NCBI GenBank assembly: GCA_934394615.1
Contig: CAKRRJ010000021.1
Location: 1-30,805, forward strand
Length of the DNA: 30,805 nucleotides
From: an uncultured Lachnospiraceae bacterium
GTDB lineage: Bacteria > Bacillota > Clostridia > Lachnospirales > Lachnospiraceae
Direction: 5' to 3'
Under the pieces are notes generated by a model that made no database searches, was not told the origin of the DNA, and saw only the letters and a program-made list of their open reading frames with translations. The translations under genes were made by a program, and so were the position numbers. Positions 16,201 through 23,316 of this stretch are shown here, one piece after another (the stretch's first letter is position 1; the number at the start of each line of letters is the position of its first letter).

Positions 16201-17121
16201 TTAGTCAAGCTGGATTTCCGGATTGAGTACGGCATAGAGCACATCTACAATCAGGTTGATCACAACGAAATGTAATGAAAAAATCAGGATCAGGGACTGG
16301 ATTGCCGGATAGTCACGATAGTTTACAGACTCAACCAGCAAAGAACCCAGACCAGGGAACGCGAATACAGACTCCGTTACCACGGAACCGCCAAGCAGGA
16401 AACCAAACTGCAGACCGACTACGGTAACCACGGAGATCATCGCGTTGCGGAACGCATGCTTCCATACCACCACGCGCTCTCTCAAGCCCTTTGCGCGGGC
16501 AGTACGGATATAATCATCTTTTAATACTTCTATAATAGAGGATCTGGTAAAACGGGCAATGATGGCCGCGATACTGGATCCCAGTGCGATCGAAGGTAAT
16601 ACGAGACTCTTCAGTGAATCCGCGCCCGTAGTCGGGAACCATTTCAGATTCACAGAAAATACCATGATCAGCATAAAGCCCACCCAGAACGAGGGCAGCG
16701 ATATGCCGGACACCGCCAGTGTCATTCCTGTGTAATCCTGCCAGCGGCTTCTGTGTCTTCCGGACCATACGCCGAGAAGCACACCCACGATGGTGCTCCA
16801 TGCGAGGGCCAGCAGGGTCAGTTTTGCCGTATTAGCATAGCGGTTGGAAACCTCCACCGCAACCGGACGCTTGGTCCGGAGAGATGTACCGAGGTCGCCC
16901 TTCAGCAGACCGGTTACATATGTAATATACTGTTCGTGGATCGGCTTATCCAGTCCCAGTTCTTCTCTTACCACCTGAACATCTTCGAGGGTTGCCTGCG
17001 GACCTGCCACGAGACGGGCCGGATCACCCGGGATCAGCCGTACGAAGAAAAATACGAAGGTTACCACAATAATCAGGGTAGGTATCACTCCAATGATTCT
17101 TTTACCTATGTACCTTAACAT
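16201..17121 (-). CDS. dppB: Peptide ABC importer permease (DppB/OppB)
   Basis: A 306-residue permease. It opens with MLRYIGKRIIGVIPTLIIV and FFFVRLIPGDPARLVAG, the standard start of DppB/OppB. The EAA loop is ARAKGLRERVVVWKHAFRNA. The frame continues upstream to 17220 but I place the start at ATG 17121: it gives the family N-terminus and AAAGGTG lies 8 bases before it. The longer frame would run through an intercistronic hairpin. It is the first of four tightly packed transporter genes after the binding protein. Confidence 0.94.
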   Translation of the reverse strand: MLRYIGKRIIGVIPTLIIVVTFVFFFVRLIPGDPARLVAGPQATLEDVQVVREELGLDKPIHEQYITYVTGLLKGDLGTSLRTKRPVAVEVSNRYANTAKLTLLALAWSTIVGVLLGVWSGRHRSRWQDYTGMTLAVSGISLPSFWVGFMLIMVFSVNLKWFPTTGADSLKSLVLPSIALGSSIAAIIARFTRSSIIEVLKDDYIRTARAKGLRERVVVWKHAFRNAMISVVTVVGLQFGFLLGGSVVTESVFAFPGLGSLLVESVNYRDYPAIQSLILIFSLHFVVINLIVDVLYAVLNPEIQLD

Positions 17122-17183
17122 ACACTCAACACCTTTCATTCTTTTTGGGGAGTACCCCCTGTTAATCGGATTCTTTTTCCTGC

Positions 17184-17219
17184 AAAAATGGTCCGGCGGA
17201 TCAGATTTCCGCCAGACCA
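17184..17219 (-). terminator. Imperfect hairpin with T-run between binding protein and permease genes
   Basis: On the minus strand TGGTCTGGCGGA pairs with TCCGCCGGACCA (one mismatch), followed by TTTTTGC. This position, between a binding-protein gene and its permeases, often carries a leaky terminator or mRNA-stabilising hairpin that keeps the binding protein in excess. That role is inferred. Confidence 0.6.
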
Positions 17220-17271
17220 CCTGTTTTGCAGTATTTCATTCTGTCAGATCTGTTTCTTAGTTAAATATGGA

Positions 17272-18954
17272 TTACTTTGCCAGCTTAGCGTTTCTTAAGT
17301 TCAGGCAGTTATCCGGGAATACCTTTGCGTCTACCATCTTTGCGGAGCTGGCCCAGGTGTTGTTGTCGTTTGCCAGACATACAAGCGGGCTTTCCTCCCA
17401 GATGATATCCTGGGCTTTTGCGTAAGCCTCAGCTCTCTTGGAATCATCTGCGGTAGATATTGCGTCTTTTAAGAGCTGGTCAACCTCTTCGTTCTCATAG
17501 TAGCAGATATTGTAGCTTGCCGGCGGCTCAGATTCGATTGCCATCAACGGACGGATACCCCAGTCCGCGTCACCGGTAGACGGGGACCAGCCGATCACAT
17601 ACATATCAACCTCTGCCTCAGAGCCAGGAACATTCACATCCTGGATCTTCTGGTTTACCACCGCGCTCTCAAGAGCGTTGATCTCAACGTCGATGCCGAC
17701 CTGAGCCAGCTGCTGCTGTAAAAACTCACACTGCTTTAAGTTTGCAGTGGTAGAAGCACACATGATGCTGGTCTTGAAGCCATCCGGGTAACCGGCCTCA
17801 GCCAGTAAGGATTTTGCCTTCTCCAGATCGTATGCATATACATCATTGCCCTTGTAGTACTGGACACTCGGTCCGATGATGGAGGTTGCCGGAGTTGCCA
17901 CACCGTTCTTAACAACTGCACAGTAAGCATCCTTGTTGATCGCGTAGTTGATGGCCTGACGGACTCTCACATCGTTAAACGGTGCTTTCTGGTTGTTCAT
18001 CATCAGGTAACGGACTACGATACCCTCTTCCTGGCCAACTGCTACATTGCTGTCGCCGCGCAGAGTCTCAATGCTCTCGGACGGAACCGGCCAGATGAAC
18101 TGAGCGTCGCCGGACTGCAGCATTGCGACACGGGTTGCGTTCTCAGATACCGGCTTGAAGGTAATGGTCTTGAAACCGGCATCCGGGTCTACTAAAGCGG
18201 TGCCGCCGCAGATATCTGCGTTATAGCCCCACCAGTCTTTGTTTAAAGCGATGGTTGCGTGCTCACCTGCTACCCACTCTACGAAGGTGTACTGGCCGGT
18301 ACCAACCGGGTTCTTCGCGCACTCCTCATTGCCCTTTGCAATAACAGCCGGACTCATAACAACACAGGCCGGATGAGCCAGAGTCGGGATAAATGCGCCG
18401 AATGGATTTTCCAGGGTTACCTTCACGGTGTAATCATCAACGACCTCAGTCTCTTTTAAAACGTTGCAGAGTAAGGTTGTTCTCTTTAAGCCAAGGTTTT
18501 TATCACCCCAGCGGTCAAAGTTTGCCTTTGCTGCCTCTGCGTTCCACGGAGTTCCATCGGAGAACTGGATGCCCTCTCTTAAGTGGATGGTGAACTCGGT
18601 AGCGTCATCATTAGCCTCGTAGTCGGTTGCCAGCATCGGGATGATCTTCATGTTGTCATCGAAACCGAACAGGCCATCCATCATCAGTCTCTGAATACCA
18701 CCGGATAAGGTATCGCTGGTATCCATCGGGTCCATGGTAGTGAAGTCTACCAGCATTGCTGCGGTGATATCGGTATCCTGGGATACGGACTCGCCCGGAG
18801 CCAGTTCTACGGCTGCGGTAGTCTCTGCGGCTGCCTGGGTATCACCGGAAGCTGCTGTAGTGGTCTCAGAAGAACCAGAACCGCCGCATGCGGTCAGTGC
18901 GCCCATGGCTGCAGTAAGAAGCACAGCCAGAAGCTTTGTTTTTGTCTTCTTCAT
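17272..18954 (-). CDS. Family 5 peptide-binding lipoprotein of the ABC importer
   Basis: A 560-residue extracellular solute-binding protein (SBP_bac_5 family) that captures peptides for DppBCDF. The signal peptide KKTKTKLLAVLLTAAMGALTAC ends in a lipobox (LTAC), so it is lipid-anchored at Cys23. A Ser/Thr/Ala-rich linker of about 30 residues follows. Family features include the segment FTIHLREGIQFSDGTPWNAE and the later VRQAINYAINKD. GGAGG precedes the ATG. It is the first gene of the leftward operon and is divergent from the regulator. Binding proteins of this family can also carry nickel or haem; the adjacent peptidases favour peptides. Confidence 0.94.
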   Translation of the reverse strand: MKKTKTKLLAVLLTAAMGALTACGGSGSSETTTAASGDTQAAAETTAAVELAPGESVSQDTDITAAMLVDFTTMDPMDTSDTLSGGIQRLMMDGLFGFDDNMKIIPMLATDYEANDDATEFTIHLREGIQFSDGTPWNAEAAKANFDRWGDKNLGLKRTTLLCNVLKETEVVDDYTVKVTLENPFGAFIPTLAHPACVVMSPAVIAKGNEECAKNPVGTGQYTFVEWVAGEHATIALNKDWWGYNADICGGTALVDPDAGFKTITFKPVSENATRVAMLQSGDAQFIWPVPSESIETLRGDSNVAVGQEEGIVVRYLMMNNQKAPFNDVRVRQAINYAINKDAYCAVVKNGVATPATSIIGPSVQYYKGNDVYAYDLEKAKSLLAEAGYPDGFKTSIMCASTTANLKQCEFLQQQLAQVGIDVEINALESAVVNQKIQDVNVPGSEAEVDMYVIGWSPSTGDADWGIRPLMAIESEPPASYNICYYENEEVDQLLKDAISTADDSKRAEAYAKAQDIIWEESPLVCLANDNNTWASSAKMVDAKVFPDNCLNLRNAKLAK

Positions 18955-18998
18955 AAATTGATCCTCCTCTTCTTTTCAAGGGTCTTTACACATTCTTT

Positions 18999-19030
18999 AT
19001 GTTCCCATATATAAAAAAAGCACGGAACAT
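18999..19030. repeat. Inverted repeat in the leader of the binding-protein gene
   Basis: ATGTTCC and GGAACAT are separated by 18 bases of A/T-rich sequence (25 bases between arm centres). In the leftward mRNA this would be a hairpin with a U-rich loop, about 50 bases before the start codon. A related half-site, GGTTCC, lies at 19060-19065 near the predicted -10. It could be an operator for the divergent regulator or a leader RNA structure. Confidence 0.45.
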
Positions 19031-19066
19031 ACTTTCCCGATGTGTATGCGCCCTTGCATGGTTCCT

Positions 19067-19096
19067 ATTTTACACTTTATCGCATTACAATGTCAA
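19067..19096 (-). promoter_or_regulatory. Sigma-A promoter of the peptide importer operon
   Basis: Perfect TTGACA (19091-19096), 18 bases, TAAAAT (19067-19072) on the minus strand, giving a leader of about 105 bases. I see no sigma-54 type GG-N10-GC promoter here. Confidence 0.7.
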
Positions 19097-19155
19097 ATAG
19101 AAATTCTCATTTTTTGATAAATGTTCGCACTTCTTTGTTTTATAAATAGTTTTGG

Positions 19156-19184
19156 TTGTTTCAAATACATTTTTGTATTATAAT
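19156..19184 (+). promoter_or_regulatory. Promoter of the divergent regulator gene
   Basis: TTGTTT (19156-19161), 17 bases, perfect TATAAT (19179-19184). The start codon is 45 bases downstream. Confidence 0.65.
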
Positions 19185-19229
19185 ATGCCTAAATAAGTCA
19201 CCGCTTATCCAGCAGAAAGGAATCCGCCT

Positions 19230-21188
19230 ATGTCTGATTTTACTTTATTTGCATCTCCGGCACAAAAACCGGCCGTCCTCATCATGTGCCTCCACCCCGG
19301 TATCCGCCAGGAATTCCAGGAGTATCTCTCTTCTCTGCTCGGGGAATATATCCGTTTCGACATTCTGGACCCGTATCAGATCCACAGCCAGGAACAGATC
19401 CTTCCCTATTCCTGCATCCTGTTTGCGAGCAGCCGCACGCGCGACGCGTTTCCGGTCGCCATTCCGGACCAGATCACACAGCTCACCTGTACCCGGACCT
19501 TCAATCCGGCTTCCTTAGACCAGATCATCCGCATTCCGCAGGGTTCCTCCGTCTATCTTGTAAACGATACCAGAGAGGCTACGCTTGATGTTCTGTCCCA
19601 GTTAAAAGACGCCGGCATCACGCAGTACCGGTTTCTTCCATTTTATCAGGGGTGCACCCAGACCGATGAAACAGTCCAGTACGCCATCACGCTCGGCGAG
19701 CCGCAGCTGGTCCCAAGGCATGTCAAAAATGTCATCAATATCGGAAACCGCATTATCGACATTGCCACCGTGCATGACCTGTGCACCTGCTTTCATCTGC
19801 CCTCCAGCCTCACAAACCAGATCACAAAGACCTATGTGAACCGCATCCTGCAGATCATCCAGCTAACCGGAACCCACTATTCCAACTATGTATTTTCCCA
19901 GCAGCTTTTGCAGGCCGTCATGAGCAATCTGCCCGTTGGGCTCTGCCTCATGAACGATGAGGGAAAGATCAGCATGCTGAACCGCCCGTTCGCCATGGAC
20001 TGGGACATTCCGGAGAGCGGCTGCATGAACACGCTGTTTTCTTCCTGGCTTCCTTCCCAGTATGCCTCCCACAACTTCTGCCAGAGCGCGGACTATCAGC
20101 TCATTGCCCGAAATGGCGTGCGCCGCCAGCTGAGCGTCCTGGAGCTGTCGCTGCCGGGACATAAACCGCTTTACCTGCTTGGCAGCCAGCCTGTTGTCTC
20201 CGTGCCGGAGCCGGACATCAGCCCGGTGGATATCCGTGACCCGTCCAAGGATTTCTACCGGCTCAACAGCGGTTTCGACAGCATCCTCTCGGTGTCGGGC
20301 CGCGTCATCAACATGCTGGAATATGCCCGCCGGCTTGCGCTCTACGATTTTCCGGTGCTGATCCAGGGGGAAAGCGGCACGCAGAAAAAAATCATTGCGA
20401 CCGCCATCCACAAAACATCCAACCGCAGGCAGAATCCCCTCATTATCTTTAATTCCCTCTACACCGGCCCGGAAGCTGCGGAGCAGGTAAAACTCGCCGA
20501 CAAAGGCACACTCCTGATTGATGGGGCGGAGCGGCTTTCTCCTGCCACACAGGATATCCTGATCGGCATTCTTCAGAATACCGCAGCCGACCTCGATGTC
20601 CGCATCCTCGCGACCACAAGCCACGATCTGTACCAGGATGTTTTAGACGGCCGCTTCCGCGAGGAACTGTTCTTCCTGTTAAATGCCGCATCCATCGACA
20701 CCGTCCCGCTGCGCGAGCGCAAGGAGGATATCCCGGTCCTCATGGAACACTTTTTCCGCGAGCTGTTCCACGACCCGAACATCCGCTTAGGCGACCTCAT
20801 CTCACCAAGCCTGATGAACTTCCTTATGAATTATGAGTATCCGGGAAATATTCAGGAGCTGTTTAATTTGAGCCGCTACTTTTTCTCCCTGTACTCCGCG
20901 CACCCGCTCATCCTCTCCCAGCTTCCATCCTATATCCGGAACCGCGTCAATCAGCCGGTCAGTGAGAGCAGCGTGCTGAAAAACCAGGTGCTTGCCCTCA
21001 TTGCCGAGACGCCGCGCATTGGCCGCGGCACCATTCTCACCGCGCTCAACGACCGGGACATCGCCATCAGCGACGGCAAGCTCCGCGGGCTCTTAAAAGA
21101 GCTGACAGAAGGAGGCCTGATCCGAGTCGGCAGGACCCGCAGCGGCTGCGAGATCACCGAACTAGGTCTTGCATCCATCCGGCATTGA
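19230..21188 (+). CDS. Degenerate sigma-54-activator-like regulator with PAS and winged-helix-like domains
   Basis: A 652-residue protein. Residues 1-220 form an unassigned sensory region. A PAS-like domain follows (LLQAVMSNLPVGLCLMNDEGKISMLN, 227-250). Residues 345-555 align with the AAA+ domain of bacterial enhancer-binding proteins, but key positions are changed. Walker A is GESGTQKK (380-387) with Gln for Gly. Walker B is LLIDGAE (428-434), losing the catalytic Glu after Asp431. Sensor II reads PGNIQEL where NVREL is usual. The GAFTGA loop that contacts sigma-54 is absent: Walker A Lys to Walker B Asp is 45 residues against about 64 in NtrC. LRERKEDI is kept. The C-terminus (580-652) looks like a winged helix, not Fis type. 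It probably acts on sigma-A promoters, like TyrR. It likely controls the divergent importer and the downstream hydrolase; this is inference. Confidence 0.82.
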   Translation: MSDFTLFASPAQKPAVLIMCLHPGIRQEFQEYLSSLLGEYIRFDILDPYQIHSQEQILPYSCILFASSRTRDAFPVAIPDQITQLTCTRTFNPASLDQIIRIPQGSSVYLVNDTREATLDVLSQLKDAGITQYRFLPFYQGCTQTDETVQYAITLGEPQLVPRHVKNVINIGNRIIDIATVHDLCTCFHLPSSLTNQITKTYVNRILQIIQLTGTHYSNYVFSQQLLQAVMSNLPVGLCLMNDEGKISMLNRPFAMDWDIPESGCMNTLFSSWLPSQYASHNFCQSADYQLIARNGVRRQLSVLELSLPGHKPLYLLGSQPVVSVPEPDISPVDIRDPSKDFYRLNSGFDSILSVSGRVINMLEYARRLALYDFPVLIQGESGTQKKIIATAIHKTSNRRQNPLIIFNSLYTGPEAAEQVKLADKGTLLIDGAERLSPATQDILIGILQNTAADLDVRILATTSHDLYQDVLDGRFREELFFLLNAASIDTVPLRERKEDIPVLMEHFFRELFHDPNIRLGDLISPSLMNFLMNYEYPGNIQELFNLSRYFFSLYSAHPLILSQLPSYIRNRVNQPVSESSVLKNQVLALIAETPRIGRGTILTALNDRDIAISDGKLRGLLKELTEGGLIRVGRTRSGCEITELGLASIRH

Positions 21189-21232
21189 TGTTATACTAAC
21201 AGCCGTTTGAATCTGTTAAAGAGAGGTATTTT

Positions 21233-21961
21233 ATGATGTTACCAAAGATTGGAATTACTACGATAAATACGAAAAATCCGGTATCCGGCGCACCGCTCTC
21301 TACAAACGGCTGGACCTACAACGACGCCGTGACCAAGGGCGGCGGCCTTCCGCTCCTGCTTCCTTCCGTCACCAATGAGGACCAGTTAGACGCCATGGTC
21401 GAGGCGTGCGACGGCTTCATTTTCAGCGGCGGCGCAGACATTACCCCGTGCTGCTACGGCGAGATGGCACATCCGCTCGTGGGCGACACCAGCTTAAAGC
21501 TCGACCGCAGCCAGATTGGCCTCATCCGCCGTGTCATTAAGGCAAGAAAGCCGTTCGTTGCCATCTGCCGCGGACACCAGGTCTTAAACGTAGCCTGCGG
21601 CGGCACTCTGTATCAGGACAACAGCCTGCACGGCGAGGGAACCGCACGTCATATGATCAAGGACGACCGCGGTGATGTGAGCCATCAGGTGACCATCCGT
21701 CCGGGCACCACCCTGTACGAGATGTTCGGCGAGCGCGTCTGGACAAACAGCTATCACCACCAGAGCGTGAAAAAGCTCGGTGACGGCTTAAAACTTGCTG
21801 CCACCGCAGATGATGGCATCGTCGAGGCCATTGAGCTGATCGATTATCCGTACGGGCTCGGAATCCAGTGGCATCCGGAGGCCATGCTGGTCGCATCCGA
21901 CGATATGCTCCCGGTGTTTACCGGGCTCATTGAGGCCGCAAAGAAAGCAGCCGCAAACTAA
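21233..21961 (+). CDS. Class I amidotransferase-fold gamma-glutamyl hydrolase (peptidase C26, PuuD-like)
   Basis: A 242-residue C26-family hydrolase that cleaves gamma-glutamyl amide bonds; PuuD acts on gamma-glutamyl-GABA. The nucleophile is Cys112 in VAICRGHQVLNV, with the catalytic His214 and Glu216 in IQWHPEAM. The substrate-loop motif FSGGADITPCCYGE is typical. The ATG (two in tandem) follows GAGAGG. It lies 44 bases after the regulator with no terminator between, so it is probably in the same transcript. No putrescine pathway genes are nearby. In this context a gamma-glutamyl peptide, such as gamma-D-Glu from cell-wall stems or gamma-glutamyl dipeptides, is a reasonable but unproven substrate. 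Confidence 0.92.
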   Translation: MMLPKIGITTINTKNPVSGAPLSTNGWTYNDAVTKGGGLPLLLPSVTNEDQLDAMVEACDGFIFSGGADITPCCYGEMAHPLVGDTSLKLDRSQIGLIRRVIKARKPFVAICRGHQVLNVACGGTLYQDNSLHGEGTARHMIKDDRGDVSHQVTIRPGTTLYEMFGERVWTNSYHHQSVKKLGDGLKLAATADDGIVEAIELIDYPYGLGIQWHPEAMLVASDDMLPVFTGLIEAAKKAAAN

Positions 21962-21982
21962 AATTTTTCTGGTATTTACGCA

Positions 21983-22040
21983 AAAACAGCGGACCGCAGG
22001 CGAAGAGCTTCCCTCTTCTTCCTGCAGTTCGCTGTTTTTT
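21983..22040 (+). terminator. Intrinsic terminator of the regulator-hydrolase operon
   Basis: AAAACAGCG...GCAGG pairs with CCTGC...CGCTGTTTTTT, with an inner stem GAAGAG/CTCTTC. The 3' side ends in six T, and A-rich sequence precedes the 5' arm. Confidence 0.85.
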
Positions 22041-22041
22041 A

Positions 22042-22172
22042 TATGATAGGAAATTGCGTCCTATCATACAAAAAGCGCTCCGCAGGGATGCGCACTCGGC
22101 GCAATGGTAGATGGTTGCCGAAGCAACCGCGCCTCGGCGCGAGAATCCGGCAAGCCGGATTCTTTTTCATTT
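22042..22172 (+). repeat. Tandem-hairpin element, possible dispersed repeat or small structured RNA
   Basis: Four consecutive stems fill the gap between two convergent operons. TATGATAGGA/TCCTATCATA (22042-22068) is a perfect 10-bp stem with a 7-base loop. GCGC repeats then form alternative pairs around 22075-22100. GGTTGC-CGAA-GCAACC (22113-22128) is a 6-bp stem closed by a tetraloop. GCGC-CTCG-GCGC follows at 22129-22140. Last is AGAATCCGGC/GCCGGATTCT (22142-22163), followed by TTTTTCATTTT, which looks like an intrinsic terminator. There is no open frame. The compactness and layered palindromes resemble intergenic repeat elements (REP/MITE-like) seen in Firmicutes. A small RNA is the alternative. 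Repetition elsewhere in the genome cannot be checked here. Confidence 0.5.
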
Positions 22173-22211
22173 TAGAACACCTGGCTCCATTCTGATTTTG
22201 GCCAGATTTCC

Positions 22212-23285
22212 TTATTCTGATTTCTGTTCTTCCAGATACCCCGCCAGACTGTAGTAAAGTTCCCCTGCTCTTCCACGGGTGCGCTCCGCTGCCGTCATGG
22301 AATTTAAGATGGCCTCCTGCTCTGCCTCCGCTGCCGCAAGGAATGCCCGGTTGATGACGTGCTCCGGGATGGCCTGAATCTGCAGCAGTTCCTCCTCTGT
22401 ACCGGACGGAATCCGATTTGCCGTGGTAAAGCCGATCATAACTTCCCCGCTGCCATGTCCGGTGTAGCCGCCAGTGCGGGCAATGCCGACTCCTGTTCTG
22501 CGCAGAATTCGGTACAGCTGGCGGCTTGTGAGGGGAAGATCCGTCGCAAGAATGCTCATAATAGACCCCTTGTCCTCCTCGGAGGCCGCCATATCATTTT
22601 TCTCTTCTTTCCACTCCAGAATCTTTGCTCCCACCGCTTCTCCATTTAACACAAAATCCTCAGTCGCGCCAAAATTGGACTGCACAAGCACACCAATCGT
22701 GTATTCTTTTTCCCCGATGCGGATCACGCGGGAGGCAGAACCAATGCCGCCCTTCATGCCATAGCAGATTGTTCCCGCCCCGGCACCCACATCGCCCTCC
22801 TCAAATTCCTCCACGGCATTCGCGAACGCCTGGCGCACCTCTGCCGCGCCAACCGCACGCTTCTGAATCTGGTTGATGCGGCTGTCGTTGCACTCACCGA
22901 CTACCGGGTTGATGCTCATGGGATCCAGACCATCTTTTTTGCACTGCTCCACCACCATATCAACCATGGCGTCCCATACTTTTCCCACGTTCAGGGTATT
23001 CGTGAGCGCAATTGGCGTTTCCAGCGTTCCAAGCTCCTCGACCTGCACCAGGCCCGCGCTCTTGCCAAATCCGTTGTGCACATAAGCTGCCGCCGTATAT
23101 TTGTCCGCGAACGCGTTATCCGTTCCCGGCAAAATGACGGTTACGCCCGTGTGGTTCTCCTCTGTTTTCACCGTGCAGTGCCCAACCTTTACACCAGGCA
23201 CATCGGTGATCTTATTTCTCTTTCCGGTTTCCAGGCGTCCCGGCACAATGCCGAAGTCCCGGATCCGTTTTCTTTGTTTTTCCAT
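22212..23285 (-). CDS. P1 family (DmpA-type) aminopeptidase
   Basis: A 357-residue N-terminal-nucleophile hydrolase of the DmpA/BapA family (L-aminopeptidase/D-esterase, D-aminopeptidase, beta-peptidyl aminopeptidase). The precursor self-cleaves before a Ser that becomes the nucleophile. Here the site is Gly240-Ser241 in DKGSIMSILATDLPL, splitting the chain into alpha (~240) and beta (~117) parts. Other family blocks are ITDVPGVKVGH, GAGAGTICYGMKGGIGSASR and GIARTGGYTGHGSGE. ATG at 23285 has GGAAGG about 11 bases upstream and starts the usual family N-terminus. A GTG at 23333 in the same frame would overlap the preceding gene. It lies 31 bases after the D-amino acid transaminase gene, which supports action on D- or beta-residue peptides. 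Confidence 0.92.
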   Translation of the reverse strand: MEKQRKRIRDFGIVPGRLETGKRNKITDVPGVKVGHCTVKTEENHTGVTVILPGTDNAFADKYTAAAYVHNGFGKSAGLVQVEELGTLETPIALTNTLNVGKVWDAMVDMVVEQCKKDGLDPMSINPVVGECNDSRINQIQKRAVGAAEVRQAFANAVEEFEEGDVGAGAGTICYGMKGGIGSASRVIRIGEKEYTIGVLVQSNFGATEDFVLNGEAVGAKILEWKEEKNDMAASEEDKGSIMSILATDLPLTSRQLYRILRRTGVGIARTGGYTGHGSGEVMIGFTTANRIPSGTEEELLQIQAIPEHVINRAFLAAAEAEQEAILNSMTAAERTRGRAGELYYSLAGYLEEQKSE

Positions 23286-23316
23286 ATCTGTTCTGCCTTC
23301 CGTCAACTGCTCCTGT

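Noticed and set aside
18955..19229. Sigma-54 promoter next to the activator-like gene
   Set aside because: No TGGC-N8-TGC pattern with correct spacing on either strand; good sigma-A promoters are present instead.
19863..20624. A 253-codon minus-strand open frame
   Set aside because: Antisense to the PAS and AAA+ part of the regulator gene, with no recognisable domain in its own frame.
19230..21188. Regulator gene as a pseudogene because of its broken ATPase motifs
   Set aside because: There is no stop or frameshift over 652 codons, and other family parts (LRERKEDI, PGN) are well kept; the changes look like adapted loss.
22075..22172. tRNA gene in the hairpin-rich gap
   Set aside because: No acceptor stem closing the element, no T-loop GTTCRA pattern and no CCA end; the stems are stacked one after another.
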